From NCBI RefSeq assembly GCF_002007605.1, contig NZ_CP019799.1:2520001-2584000 (forward strand): 64,000 nt of DNA. Reading direction: 5' to 3'. Shown here piece by piece: positions 54,957 to 64,000 of the stretch. This stretch comes from Cellvibrio sp. PSBB023. GTDB taxonomy: Bacteria; Pseudomonadota; Gammaproteobacteria; Pseudomonadales; Cellvibrionaceae. Position 1 is the stretch's first letter, and the number at the start of each line of letters is the position of its first letter. The notes under the pieces were generated by a model, which was not told the origin of the DNA, ran no database searches, and saw nothing but the letters and a program-made list of their open reading frames with translations. The translations under genes were made by a program, and so were the position numbers.

Positions 54957-57900
54957 ATGTCTCTACTTAAAAAAACCGCACTGCTAGGCTCGCTGATCGC
55001 CCTTGGCATGCCGCTCTATGCACAAAACCCCGCCGATTTTTTCAAGGCTAACAGCGCTTGGGTGACCACCACCAAAGCCAGTGCCGTAGGCAATAAATTA
55101 CAACTGGCTCCCACCAGCAAAGACGGTACTATTCTCGCTCTCAATGCCAGCAGCAGCGAACATCTGGTTGCCCACGAGTGGCTGGGCGATTCCGTGCTTG
55201 ATACGGAGTTTTTGGTCACTGAAGGCAGCGATGCAAAATTGTTTATTCAAGGCCGCTACTCGGTTGATTTAAAAAATATCACCAACGAATGGCAGCATTT
55301 GCGCGCTAAATTTCGCGCACCACGCTATAACGAAGCCAGTATCAAAACCGAACCAGCCTTGATTCTGGAAGTAACCATTAATGGCGAGCCGGTGTTGACG
55401 AATGACATCCGCACCGGCCTGAGCGAAGGCTCCAGTATTCCGTGGGAAGGTTCGGGCGGTCCGACCAGTTTTCTGGTCAAAAAAGGCCAGTTGGCACTGC
55501 GTAACTTCACCCTGGCAGGTGCCGATTTCTCGCTGGTTAAACCACCCAAAGCCTCAGGCGAAGCCACCAATGAAAAAGAGCTGGTGGATTTTGTCGCACT
55601 GGGTAAAGAAACCTTTGACTCTGTCGGCTGTAATGCTTGTCACTTGATTTCCAAGGATGACAGCGGTGTCAGCACCGGCCCTAACCTCTATGGTTTGTTC
55701 AAACGCGAACCGCGCAACCGCGAAGTCGTGGAAGGCGGCGAAGGTCATCGCTTCACCATCAAAGCGGATCGCCAATACCTGCACCGCAGCCTGCGTGAAC
55801 CGGAAGCACAATTAGCCATTGCCGAGAGCGGCGCTAAAAAAGGCGAAGCCTTCCTGCCGATCATGCCCGCGTTTTCCGCGCAGGTATTGAGTGATATGCA
55901 AATTGATGCGATTGGCGATTACCTCGCGACCCTGAACGTTCCTGCCGAACAGGGCCCGGCAATTAAACTGCTCGCACAGACCGGTGCCGAAGAATACGAC
56001 CCAGTAAAAGATCGCCTGCAATTTTTAGTGGGCGATGAAGTGCGCATCCAGCGCGGCCCCATGGCATTGACCGGCGAATTCGGCAGTTCTGGCCGCGCTA
56101 TTCATGTGGGCACTCCTTGGGGTGTGAACTACACCTTTGACCCACGCCTGCTCGCCATCACCAAAATTTGGCAAGGCGGCTTCCTGGACATGACCGGCGA
56201 GTTTTTGAATCGCGGCGGCAAAGGTTTAAAGATGGGCTACGAAAGCCGCGAAATTAATCTGGGTAGCAAGCCCTTTTTAATCGCGCCGCTGAATGCCAAA
56301 AGCGAAGCCATTGATTTCTCCTTCAAGGAAGCTCGCTTTGGCGATGCCGCTACCGTAAAAGCCTCACTCGATAGCAAAGAAGACCACTTGGCGCGCGTTG
56401 CCGCTATGGATGCCCAATTCCTGGGTTACAGCCGCGACTCCAAGCAAAAACAGCAGTTGCCGAGCTTCCAGTATCGCGTAGGCAAAAACACCCTGGACAT
56501 ACGCACAACTATCGCCGCCGATGGCACAGTAACCGTTAACCTCACGGGTGAGCTGGGCAGCCCACAAACCTTCGCGCTCAATAGTGATGCATTGCAAAAC
56601 ATTGCCAGCAAACAAGGTCAGCTTGCCAATCAGCAATGGACTTTACCCGCCGGTAAAACCAACGCCACCTTGACCGCCAAAATGACGTTGGCAAATAATG
56701 CCTGGCGCCCGGAAGCGGTGAAGTTTGACTATCGCAAACAGCCGGTAAAAATCACCGAATCCAAGGCCAATATGCCGGCAGGTTACAGCGTAGAAAGCTA
56801 CTACCCGCCCAAAGACAACTTTGGCCGCGAGCAATTATTTGAAGCGCTGGGCCTGAGCCTGACTGAAGACAACACGGTAGTAATTGCTACCCGTACCGCC
56901 GGTATCTGGCGCCTGGTGAAAGGCCAATGGCACCTGTTTGCCGACGGCACTTTTGACAGTCTGGGTGTAATCGCCGAGGACAAAAAAGGCCTTAGCGTGG
57001 TTGTGGGTCAAAAAGCCGAGTTGACGCGCATCAGCGACACCAACGGCGACGGTATTGCGGATAAATACGAAACCCTGTTCGATGCCCACTCCTATCACGG
57101 CAACTATCACACCTACATGCACGGCCCAACCCGTGGCAGCGACGGCGCCTACTACATCAGCCTGAACCTGGCCCACGACGACAGCGGCTCCAGCTACAAG
57201 GCTGGCGGTCAATACATGGGCACCCAGGGCGGCATGGGCGGCTGGAATATCCGCGTAGAACCCAATGGCAAATTCACCCCATGGGCTTACGGCCTGCGCA
57301 GCCCCGCCGGTTTGGGCACAGCGCCTGATGGTCGCATCTGGTACTCGGATAACCAAGGCGAATACATGAGCACCTCCAAGATTTTTGTGCTCGAAAAAGG
57401 CGCCTACTACGGCCATCCATCCGCGTTGGTTGACCTGCCCGGCGTAACACCGGAGATAGCCGAAAAAACCCGCGACAGCATGCTCGATAAACGCACCGAT
57501 GCGATTATTCTGTTGCCACACAACCGCGTAGCCAACTCGCCCGGCCACCCGGCGTGGGATACCACCAAAGGCAAATTCGGCCCCTTCACTGGGCAAATGC
57601 TGATGGGCGATCAAACCCAATCCAACTTGCTGCGCATTGCCGTACAAAATGTGGATGGCAAAGAGCAAGGCAGCGTTATGCCATTTATTGATGGTTTGGA
57701 ATCCGGTGTAATGCGTCCACTATTCCTGAAAGATGGCAGCCTGCTGCTCGGTCAAACCGGCCGCGGCTGGCAGGCAAAAGGCGGCCATGTCGCCAGCCTT
57801 CAGCGCATTGTGTGGGATGGCAAAACCGTCGCACCAGCGATTCACGAAATGCTGGCAACAGCGACCGGCTTCAGCCTGCAATTAACCCAGCCACTGGCGG

Positions 57901-58208
57901 CCTCCATCACCAGCGATGCGCTCAAGTCACTGCTGGCGCTGGAGTCCTGGGTATACCGTGATGCCGCCGAGTACGGTTCGGATGAACTGGGCATGCAGAA
58001 AGAAACCATCAGCGCCCTGCGCATCAGTGCTGATCGCAAAAGTATCGAGATTGATTTAGCATCGCTGGCACAGGCAAAGGTTCACCCACACCAAACTGCG
58101 CGGGTGTATCATGCCAACCTCGACAGCAAGACACTATTTACCAAAGATGCACCGGAAAAAATGGAAGCGTATTACACACTCTATAAATTTCCTGCTGCTA
58201 AAAATTAA
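54957..58208 (+). CDS. multidomain secreted cytochrome c / DUF6797 / beta-propeller protein
   Basis: Exported protein of 1083 residues, signal peptide about 1-22. In order: a DUF1080-like beta-sandwich (about 28-195), a cytochrome c domain with C225-N-A-C-H229 and likely Met ligand M303, a DUF6797-type region (about 335-600), and a glucose/sorbosone-dehydrogenase-like propeller (about 610-1000) with a calcium-type loop DTNGDGIAD. The architecture resembles the PVC-type heme-binding dehydrogenases of Planctomycetes and Verrucomicrobia. Substrate unknown; oxidation of a sugar linked to the 3-keto-disaccharide protein upstream is inference. Confidence 0.85.
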   Translation: MSLLKKTALLGSLIALGMPLYAQNPADFFKANSAWVTTTKASAVGNKLQLAPTSKDGTILALNASSSEHLVAHEWLGDSVLDTEFLVTEGSDAKLFIQGRYSVDLKNITNEWQHLRAKFRAPRYNEASIKTEPALILEVTINGEPVLTNDIRTGLSEGSSIPWEGSGGPTSFLVKKGQLALRNFTLAGADFSLVKPPKASGEATNEKELVDFVALGKETFDSVGCNACHLISKDDSGVSTGPNLYGLFKREPRNREVVEGGEGHRFTIKADRQYLHRSLREPEAQLAIAESGAKKGEAFLPIMPAFSAQVLSDMQIDAIGDYLATLNVPAEQGPAIKLLAQTGAEEYDPVKDRLQFLVGDEVRIQRGPMALTGEFGSSGRAIHVGTPWGVNYTFDPRLLAITKIWQGGFLDMTGEFLNRGGKGLKMGYESREINLGSKPFLIAPLNAKSEAIDFSFKEARFGDAATVKASLDSKEDHLARVAAMDAQFLGYSRDSKQKQQLPSFQYRVGKNTLDIRTTIAADGTVTVNLTGELGSPQTFALNSDALQNIASKQGQLANQQWTLPAGKTNATLTAKMTLANNAWRPEAVKFDYRKQPVKITESKANMPAGYSVESYYPPKDNFGREQLFEALGLSLTEDNTVVIATRTAGIWRLVKGQWHLFADGTFDSLGVIAEDKKGLSVVVGQKAELTRISDTNGDGIADKYETLFDAHSYHGNYHTYMHGPTRGSDGAYYISLNLAHDDSGSSYKAGGQYMGTQGGMGGWNIRVEPNGKFTPWAYGLRSPAGLGTAPDGRIWYSDNQGEYMSTSKIFVLEKGAYYGHPSALVDLPGVTPEIAEKTRDSMLDKRTDAIILLPHNRVANSPGHPAWDTTKGKFGPFTGQMLMGDQTQSNLLRIAVQNVDGKEQGSVMPFIDGLESGVMRPLFLKDGSLLLGQTGRGWQAKGGHVASLQRIVWDGKTVAPAIHEMLATATGFSLQLTQPLAASITSDALKSLLALESWVYRDAAEYGSDELGMQKETISALRISADRKSIEIDLASLAQAKVHPHQTARVYHANLDSKTLFTKDAPEKMEAYYTLYKFPAAKN

Positions 58209-58255
58209 TTTTCTACAAATTATCCACTTGCGATAAAAATGGAATCCGGCATTTG

Positions 58256-58408
58256 CTCCGGGACCATCGGAGACAGGATGTCGACGCTGAGCCTACAGGG
58301 GTGCAGTGCACGTTAAGCAAAACATGTTTTGCGTGCACGGAACGCCCACAATTTATTGTGGGCAGGCCCCGAAGGGAATTCACGGCGTGTCCCGGAGTGA
58401 ATGACGGA
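58256..58408. repeat. multi-hairpin intergenic element, probable dispersed repeat or structured RNA
   Basis: In the 252-bp gap before the receptor gene. A long-range pair CTCCGGGAC (58256-58264) / GTCCCGGAG (58389-58397) encloses GACA-GGA-TGTC (58272-58282), a nested hairpin with GTGCAC arms and palindrome GCAAAACATGTTTTGC (58306-58338), and GCCCACAATTTATTGTGGGC (58344-58363). CGGAG copies at 58268, 58393 and 58404 can all pair with CTCCG, so folds compete. The remaining flanks show nothing. No coding sequence is supported here. Confidence 0.6.
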
Positions 58409-58460
58409 GTCCATTTATCTATCAGCGAAGGTTTTTTGTAGATAGCGATTAAGGACATAC

Positions 58461-60323
58461 ATGAAACACTTCCGTTTGACCCCGCTAATTGCAGCACTAA
58501 TCACCCTGCCCGCTTTATCCGCCACCGAAGAATTAATCGTTACCGGCAGCTACAGCCCGGTCACGAATGAACAACTGTCCTCGTCTGTTTCGGTGTTAAA
58601 TCAAGAACAACTACTGCAACTAAGCAATCACAGCTTGATTGATGCACTGCGCCAAATTCCAAGCCTGTGGGTGGAAGAACAAGGCGGCCCCGGCGGCGTG
58701 ACCTCCATCAATTTACGCGGTTCGGAAGCCAACCACACACTGGTACTGCTCGACGGCGTGCAATTAAATGACCCCACCAATAGCCGTGGCGGCGCCTTTG
58801 ATTTAAAAGGCATTAATATCGAGTCCATCGAACGCATTGAAATTATTCGCGGCGCACAATCCGCCATCTACGGTTCCGATGCCCTCGCCGGTGTCATTCA
58901 CATCATCACTAAAACACCGGGCAAACAATCCACCACCTTGAATGCCAGTATCGGCGAAGACGATTACGCCAGCACCGGCGTGGCCGCGAGCGGCACAATC
59001 GGTCAAGTAGGTTATGCATTCAATATTCAAACCACTGATGCAGGTGAACCCGTTGTGGGCAGCACCGCAAAAAACAAAGAATTTTCGGGCCGTTTGAATT
59101 GGCAACAGGAAAACCATGCGTTGAATTTTAGTTATCGCTATTTTGATGGCGAACGCACCAGTTTCCCCGAGCAAAGCGGTGGGCCGGAATATGCACAGCA
59201 GCCAGATCTGGACAGCGGTGAATACACCGATAAAAGCGCAGCCCTTAGCTGGACTATGCAAGTTAACGATTTCTGGCAAAGCAAAACCAGCGCGAGCTGG
59301 TATCAGCGCGATGAAAATCAAACAACACCCGGCATCTTGCCGTTTGACCCCATACCACCTAACGGTGCAGTTATTGATTTTGAACGCACCCAATTCAGTT
59401 GGATCAACACCCTCGGCGATCAACAAAAAACCTGGGCGAACATTGGTGTAGAAACCAAACGCGAAGATGGTATTAGCCAGGGTTATTTATTCGCACCGGA
59501 TGTATTCCCCTTGAATTTCGCATTGGATCGCGAAATAAACAGCGCGTTTATCAACGTGAATAGCTATGTGGTCGATAACTGGCTGGTGCAAGCCAGCCTG
59601 CGCCGTGACGATGCCGATAATGTCGCCGCCAACGACTCCGGTCACATAGGAACACGCTACAAAATTAACGACCACATTTCCTGGTTTGCCAACTGGGGGC
59701 AAGGCTTTAAATTGCCCAGCTTTTTTGCACTCGGTCACCCGTTTGTCGGCAACCCCGATTTACTGGAAGAAACTGTCACCACCGCGGATACCGGTATTGA
59801 ATATACGCGCGACTTAATCAGCGCCCGCTTCAGCGTGTTTAATCACAAATACAAAAACCTGATTGATTACGACGGCGAGAACAATACCAACGTCAACCGC
59901 CCACCGGTAAAAACCCAAGGCGTGGAAGCAGAACTCAATTGGCAATTACTGCAAAACTTGCACTGGCGCCTCCACGGCAGCTACGCCGATATCGACATGC
60001 CCAGCTCAACCACCCACCTGCTTGGTCGCCCACAAGCCACCTACGGCAGCGCGCTCTACTACACCCTGAATGATGCATGGTCATTCAACCTTAACTACCT
60101 GCGTGTGGATGAACGCTTTGCGGTTAGCCGTTACACCGGAATTGGCGTAGAAGAAATTCTGGATGCCTACAACCGCATCGACGCTAACATCCGTTGGAAC
60201 ATCAACACCAATACCCAACTTGGGTTGACGCTGGAAAACCTCGCCGACGAAACCTACTACACCGACATAGGCTTCCCCGCTCCCAGGCGCTTGGCAAAAC
60301 TGAACCTGCGGTTAAGTTTTTAA
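58461..60323 (+). CDS. BtuB-like TonB-dependent receptor
   Basis: Outer-membrane transporter of 620 residues, close to the E. coli BtuB length. Signal peptide about 1-20, a TonB box in EELIVTG, a plug domain (about 40-155) with LRGSEANHTLVLLDGVQLNDP and GSDALAGVIHIITK, and a barrel ending in RLAKLNLRLSF. Plug and length favour a cobalamin-type receptor, but no cobalamin riboswitch is visible upstream and no B12 genes are near, so the ligand is open. It lies behind the structured intergenic element. Confidence 0.87.
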   Translation: MKHFRLTPLIAALITLPALSATEELIVTGSYSPVTNEQLSSSVSVLNQEQLLQLSNHSLIDALRQIPSLWVEEQGGPGGVTSINLRGSEANHTLVLLDGVQLNDPTNSRGGAFDLKGINIESIERIEIIRGAQSAIYGSDALAGVIHIITKTPGKQSTTLNASIGEDDYASTGVAASGTIGQVGYAFNIQTTDAGEPVVGSTAKNKEFSGRLNWQQENHALNFSYRYFDGERTSFPEQSGGPEYAQQPDLDSGEYTDKSAALSWTMQVNDFWQSKTSASWYQRDENQTTPGILPFDPIPPNGAVIDFERTQFSWINTLGDQQKTWANIGVETKREDGISQGYLFAPDVFPLNFALDREINSAFINVNSYVVDNWLVQASLRRDDADNVAANDSGHIGTRYKINDHISWFANWGQGFKLPSFFALGHPFVGNPDLLEETVTTADTGIEYTRDLISARFSVFNHKYKNLIDYDGENNTNVNRPPVKTQGVEAELNWQLLQNLHWRLHGSYADIDMPSSTTHLLGRPQATYGSALYYTLNDAWSFNLNYLRVDERFAVSRYTGIGVEEILDAYNRIDANIRWNINTNTQLGLTLENLADETYYTDIGFPAPRRLAKLNLRLSF

Positions 60324-60342
60324 TTTTAGATGCAGCATAAAC

Positions 60343-60381
60343 AAAAACGCCCAAGCATTTTTTTTGCTTGGGCGTTTTTTT
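60343..60381 (+). terminator. bidirectional intrinsic terminator
   Basis: Stem AAAAACGCCCAAGCA / TGCTTGGGCGTTTTT around a T-only loop, followed by more T. Five A at the other end allow it to end the convergent response-regulator gene as well. Confidence 0.9.
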
Positions 60382-60413
60382 ATGGAGAGCACTTCACAAA
60401 AAACAGCAACCAT

Positions 60414-61382
60414 TCACAGATCAATAGACAAAAAACTGTAGCGATTTCGACCGGCGTGTTTTGCGGTATAGAGTGCGCGGTCGGCTACGTCCAGCAGGTC
60501 TGTGGCGCTGTGGGGATTGGTGGTGTGGTTGCGGTCTTCTTTGCCGGCATTATCCCAGCATCGGCTGCTGGAGCAGAAGCTGGCAATGCCTATGGAGAGA
60601 GTCACTATGCCATTATCTGTCACGGCGTGGGGCAGTGCTAATGCTCGTATGTTGGCAATTATTTTTTCGGCAATTTCTACAGCGCCGCAGGCATCTGTTT
60701 CAGGCAAGAGCAGTGCAAATTCTTCACCGCCATAGCGAGCCACCATGTCGACGCTGCGATTTACGCTGGACAGCAATAATTTAGCCACGCTAATCAAACA
60801 GTCATCACCAGCCAAATGGCCGTAGGTGTCGTTGTATTTTTTAAAGTAATCAATATCCAGCAAGAGTAACGACATAGGGCGTTTGCTTCTCCGGCAGCGG
60901 AACCATTCTTTTTGAATGGCGGTATCCAGTGCGCGGCGATTTGCCAGGCCAGTTAGTCCATCGGTTTGAGCCAAATGATTAAGGCGATCCAATGCCAGTT
61001 TTAAATTGAGGTGTGTTTTAACACGGGCGGCAACAATAGCGGGTCGAATCGGTTTGCCAATAAAATCAACCGCGCCTAATAATAGGCCAGCCTCTTCCAT
61101 TTCAGATTCCGTATGACTGGTAATAAAAATCACCGGAACATGTTGCAAGGTGCTATCGCTTTTTAGCGATTTGCATACATCAAAACCAGACATACCCGGC
61201 ATTTCGGCGTCCAACAAAATAAGGTCGGGTAGCTTTTCCACGGCGAGCTGGATTCCCTCCTCACCCGAGGTTGCAAAACGAATTTCGCCCAAGCCGCCAA
61301 GCACTTTACTCAGCACGCGAATCGCAGATACATCATCATCAATAATCAGCAAGCGGGATTGTTCATTCATGAGGTCAGTCAT
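60414..61382 (-). CDS. REC-GGDEF response regulator (diguanylate cyclase)
   Basis: PleD-like output of the adjacent kinase; makes c-di-GMP. From this ATG it is 322 residues. The receiver (about 8-125) has acidic DDD at 15-17, phospho-acceptor D58 and K110. The GGDEF domain (about 140-322) has the intact active-site motif GGEEF (218-222) and the RSVD inhibitory site (209-212). The start overlaps the end of the kinase gene by 8 bp; the longer frame to 61553 lies inside the kinase and is rejected, and ATG 61370 is a weaker alternative. Confidence 0.92.
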   Translation of the reverse strand: MTDLMNEQSRLLIIDDDVSAIRVLSKVLGGLGEIRFATSGEEGIQLAVEKLPDLILLDAEMPGMSGFDVCKSLKSDSTLQHVPVIFITSHTESEMEEAGLLLGAVDFIGKPIRPAIVAARVKTHLNLKLALDRLNHLAQTDGLTGLANRRALDTAIQKEWFRCRRSKRPMSLLLLDIDYFKKYNDTYGHLAGDDCLISVAKLLLSSVNRSVDMVARYGGEEFALLLPETDACGAVEIAEKIIANIRALALPHAVTDNGIVTLSIGIASFCSSSRCWDNAGKEDRNHTTNPHSATDLLDVADRALYTAKHAGRNRYSFLSIDL

Positions 61383-64000
61383 CCTGTCGTATAACGCCCT
61401 GTTCTGATAACAAGCGTATGGCGTCCTGGAAACGTAAGTCGTCAACCGCGCCCCACAGATTGTCCACCCAAGCTTTACCACCAATAGATTCCAGTGCCTG
61501 CGCAGCGGGTGGGAACAGATCAATCGCGGCCATGTCTTTAGCGTGAAGAGCATGCAGCAGTTGCGTTAGTGCACTCTGCGATGCCTCCAGATTTTCGCTG
61601 GAAGCGGTGGGAGCCTGTGGTTGGGTGGCGATAAACTCTGCAGCCGCTAGCTGTAATGCGCCGAACCCCACCATTAATTCGTACAGGGATTGCCGTTGCG
61701 CCTCTATCGCTTCACCTTGTTTAAGGTTCTGTTCGATATCAGCAGCCGATGTACACAATTCGCTCGCGCCAATAACACCAGCCATACCGCGAAACTTGTG
61801 CAAGCGCGACAGTAGTTCACTTGTTTTTTCATGCGATAATTCATCCACCTGCGACGCATCTAACCAATCAGAAAATTCTGAAAATAAACGGCGCAGTGAT
61901 GATAAAAATAATTCAAAGTCATTGCCAAATCGCGCAGCTACACCATCGAGTTGCAAACCGGCAATGGAGGGCCAGGATGAGTTAGCTGGCTTATCGCTAT
62001 CCTCTGCGACTACGGCAATAGGACGCTGCTGATGTTGTTCAATTAATTTTCTTACCGCACGAATTAATACCGACAAATCCAGTGGCTTGCTTAAAAAATC
62101 ATTCATGCCCGCCGCAAGCGCACGCTGCTTTTCCTCTGCCAATGCACCTGCTGTTAGCGCAATAATCGGCAGCGTTGTGATGCCCATGTTATGGCGAATA
62201 ATACGAGTCGCTTCATAACCGTCCATTTCCGGCATTTGAATATCCATTAATACAGCATCAATTGCATCCGGGTGACTTGCCAACTGATCCAAGGCCTCTT
62301 GTCCCGTGCTGCACAATTGCACCTCGGCTCCCTGAAGGGTTAATAGCAAACTCCCCACTTCAAGATTAAGGTCGCTGTCATCCACCAATAATAATCTCAA
62401 ACCATTTAACCACTGAATATTTGCAGTATCCAATCTGGTGGCTGACATAACCTTGTCTGTCGTTTTGAGATGTTCGAGCAAACAGGTGTTAACCTGATTA
62501 AACAATGTAATAGCAGTAACGGGTCGCGCCAATATTCGCAGCGGCAATCTTCCATCAATCTCCGCGAGCGGAGCGTCTGCATCCTGAGGTGACTGGATAA
62601 CAATAATGGGAATAATGGCTGCGCGCTGCAATGCCTGCAGATTCTGATATTCCCGGCTTCCTTGCGCGCCCAATAACGTTCTATCGATTATCAATATATC
62701 GGGCAAGCCTATACCTTGAGCCAATTTTTCTTTTATATAGGTGATTAGCGCTTCAAGGCTAGGCATAAGTGATACCTGCCACCCCAATGCATGGCAATAG
62801 CTACTCAGGACGTGTTTTTCCGGCGCAACCCCCAACACCACAACTCTTAAACAATGGCTGGCCACTGACACATCAACATCAGATTCCAATAGCGGCAAGG
62901 GTAATATCACTTTGAATTCACTGCCAACACCCAGCTCGCTTTTTACACTGACTGTGCCGCCCATTTTTTCGGTGAGGCCACGAACCACAGACAAACCAAG
63001 ACCAGTGCCACCATACTTGCGGGTAGTAGAGTCATCCGCTTGGGTAAAAGGCGTAAATAGTTTTTCGATGGCAACATCATCGATACCGCAACCGCTATCC
63101 TTGACTGCCAACTGCAACAATTCGTGGTCATCGTATGCCACGTTCAATTCAACAAAACCCTCTGCGGTAAATTTGATGGCATTACCGATCAGGTTCATTA
63201 ATATTTGATTGACGCGCAGGCTGTCGCCCATCACCAAAAACGGCAGGCTCGCTACACCGCGAATAACAAAGTTCAAGCCTTTGGCATCAGCTTGTGGCGC
63301 AAACAGTTCACGAATATCCGATAACAACTGACGCGGATTAAATGGCGCTTTTTCAATGCGCATTTCACCGGATTCAATTTTGGCGATATCCAAAATGTCA
63401 TTAATAATGCCGAGCAAGGTGCGGCCGGCAATTTGTAATTTACCGAGCAGATTTTTTTGATGCTCATCCAGTTGGGTATTTTCCAGCAAATGGGCAATAC
63501 CAATCACGGCATTCATCGGTGTACGGATTTCATGGCTCATGTTGGCCAGAAATAAGCTCTTGGCCGCGTTTGCCCGCTCAGCAGTCGATTTTGCCAAATG
63601 CAACTCCGCGTTAATGCGCAGTCTTTCGGTAATATCCTCCGCCATACCCAAGTGGCCAATCAATTTACCATCAGCGGTTTGTATCGCGGTGACCACCAAG
63701 GATACCGGCACATAACTGCCGTCTTTTCGCACATAAGTCCATTGGCGTGTCTCAGCACCTTCTCGATCAGCCTTCACATAAAACACATCTGCATCGCGAA
63801 TGTCGTTGCCATATTCCGCACGCAACTCAACCAAGCGCTGATCGATTTCGTGTTGCAGATGAAAACAATGTGGCGTTTTTACATTGATCATTTCACTTGC
63901 ACTGTAGCCTAATAATAATTCAGCACCGCGATTAAAAATAATCACGCGGCCCTCAATATCCGTCGCCACAATAGATACCTCAGAAGAGGCATTGAGTACC
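61375..64000 (-). CDS. hybrid sensor histidine kinase (PAS-HisKA-HATPase-REC-HPt), 5' end cut
   Basis: Reading through from the right edge without a stop. Counting from a GTG at 63969: a PAS domain (about 1-115, opening VATDIEGRVIIFNRGAELLLGY), HisKA with H146 in NMSHEIRTP, HATPase_c with NLIGNAIKF and DSGCGID, a degenerate receiver (about 372-505), a true receiver with LLLVDDSD and LMDIQMPEMDGY, and an HPt domain with LHKFRGMAGVIG. This is a BarA-type phosphorelay protein. It overlaps the downstream REC-GGDEF gene and probably feeds it. The true start is outside the window. Confidence 0.92.
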   Translation of the reverse strand, partial: VLNASSEVSIVATDIEGRVIIFNRGAELLLGYSASEMINVKTPHCFHLQHEIDQRLVELRAEYGNDIRDADVFYVKADREGAETRQWTYVRKDGSYVPVSLVVTAIQTADGKLIGHLGMAEDITERLRINAELHLAKSTAERANAAKSLFLANMSHEIRTPMNAVIGIAHLLENTQLDEHQKNLLGKLQIAGRTLLGIINDILDIAKIESGEMRIEKAPFNPRQLLSDIRELFAPQADAKGLNFVIRGVASLPFLVMGDSLRVNQILMNLIGNAIKFTAEGFVELNVAYDDHELLQLAVKDSGCGIDDVAIEKLFTPFTQADDSTTRKYGGTGLGLSVVRGLTEKMGGTVSVKSELGVGSEFKVILPLPLLESDVDVSVASHCLRVVVLGVAPEKHVLSSYCHALGWQVSLMPSLEALITYIKEKLAQGIGLPDILIIDRTLLGAQGSREYQNLQALQRAAIIPIIVIQSPQDADAPLAEIDGRLPLRILARPVTAITLFNQVNTCLLEHLKTTDKVMSATRLDTANIQWLNGLRLLLVDDSDLNLEVGSLLLTLQGAEVQLCSTGQEALDQLASHPDAIDAVLMDIQMPEMDGYEATRIIRHNMGITTLPIIALTAGALAEEKQRALAAGMNDFLSKPLDLSVLIRAVRKLIEQHQQRPIAVVAEDSDKPANSSWPSIAGLQLDGVAARFGNDFELFLSSLRRLFSEFSDWLDASQVDELSHEKTSELLSRLHKFRGMAGVIGASELCTSAADIEQNLKQGEAIEAQRQSLYELMVGFGALQLAAAEFIATQPQAPTASSENLEASQSALTQLLHALHAKDMAAIDLFPPAAQALESIGGKAWVDNLWGAVDDLRFQDAIRLLSEQGVIRQDD

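Noticed and set aside
56835..57668. 277-codon frame antisense to the cytochrome c/propeller gene
   Set aside because: The plus-strand protein has clear domains throughout this stretch; the antisense translation has none.
58209..58460. Cobalamin riboswitch before the BtuB-like receptor
   Set aside because: Neither the GCAACTG-type core nor a B12 box was found, despite strong secondary structure.
58213..58497. 94-codon minus-strand frame across the structured intergenic element
   Set aside because: It translates palindromes and overlaps the receptor start; more consistent with a repeat than a protein.
1..64000. CRISPR arrays, tRNA or rRNA genes, insertion sequences, prophage
   Set aside because: No regularly spaced repeats, cloverleaf or rRNA segments, transposase or phage structural genes were recognised by eye.

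Overview
The window is a chromosomal segment of a gammaproteobacterium, most probably Cellvibrio or a close relative in the Cellvibrionaceae. The gene order of the housekeeping blocks is the Pseudomonas-type order (M23 peptidase-anmK-erpA-bactofilin-argC; coxB-coxA-ctaG-coxC-DUF2909-SURF1-ctaA-ctaB-sco; lptD-surA-pdxA-rsmA-apaG-apaH divergent from amgK-murU). The accessory part holds a plant-polysaccharide theme (cellobionate phosphorylase, large TonB receptors, a beta-propeller phytase, serine-rich linkers) typical of saprophytic cellulose degraders. No rRNA, tRNA, CRISPR array, insertion sequence or phage block was seen.

Layout. 1-5.3 kb: M23 endopeptidase and anhydroMurNAc kinase (+), then erpA, bactofilin, a coiled-coil DUF6776-like protein and argC (-). 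5.5-9.6 kb: ClC-type chloride transporter, hemJ, thiE and hemL (+). 9.7-19.6 kb: a Yip1 protein and the complete aa3 cytochrome c oxidase locus with heme A synthesis and copper-delivery factors. 20.2-30.8 kb: an outer-membrane protein, apaH-apaG-rsmA-pdxA-surA-lptD (-), amgK-murU (+) and rpsT. 31-32 kb: a MaoP/DUF413 protein with a histone-like tail and a zinc-ribbon protein.

32.1-37.7 kb is a self-contained aldonic-acid locus: a GH94 phosphorylase with the residue signature of cellobionic acid phosphorylase, a GPH-family sugar permease, a LacI-family repressor and a divergent gluconokinase. A near-perfect 20-bp inverted repeat lies between repressor and kinase. Together they would import cellobionate, split it to glucose 1-phosphate and gluconate, and feed gluconate to 6-phosphogluconate. 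37.8-44.7 kb holds a small lipoprotein, a frameshifted solute-binding-like gene, and a metallophosphoesterase/double beta-propeller phytase behind its own TonB receptor.

45-50.8 kb contains a GGDEF protein with a degenerate active site coupled to an AraC regulator, a GFA-family protein preceded by a small overlooked Cys-rich ORF, a FosA-type fosfomycin glutathione transferase, a flavin reductase-like protein, and a 729-residue tubulin/FtsZ-superfamily protein with recognisable T1, T4 and T7 loops. The last is the strongest candidate for an undescribed system. 51-58 kb holds two divergent L,D-transpeptidase-type genes, a 3-keto-disaccharide hydrolase-domain protein and a 1083-residue secreted cytochrome c/beta-propeller protein. 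58.2-64 kb has a strongly structured intergenic element, a BtuB-like receptor, and a hybrid histidine kinase with a REC-GGDEF response regulator; the kinase runs off the right edge.
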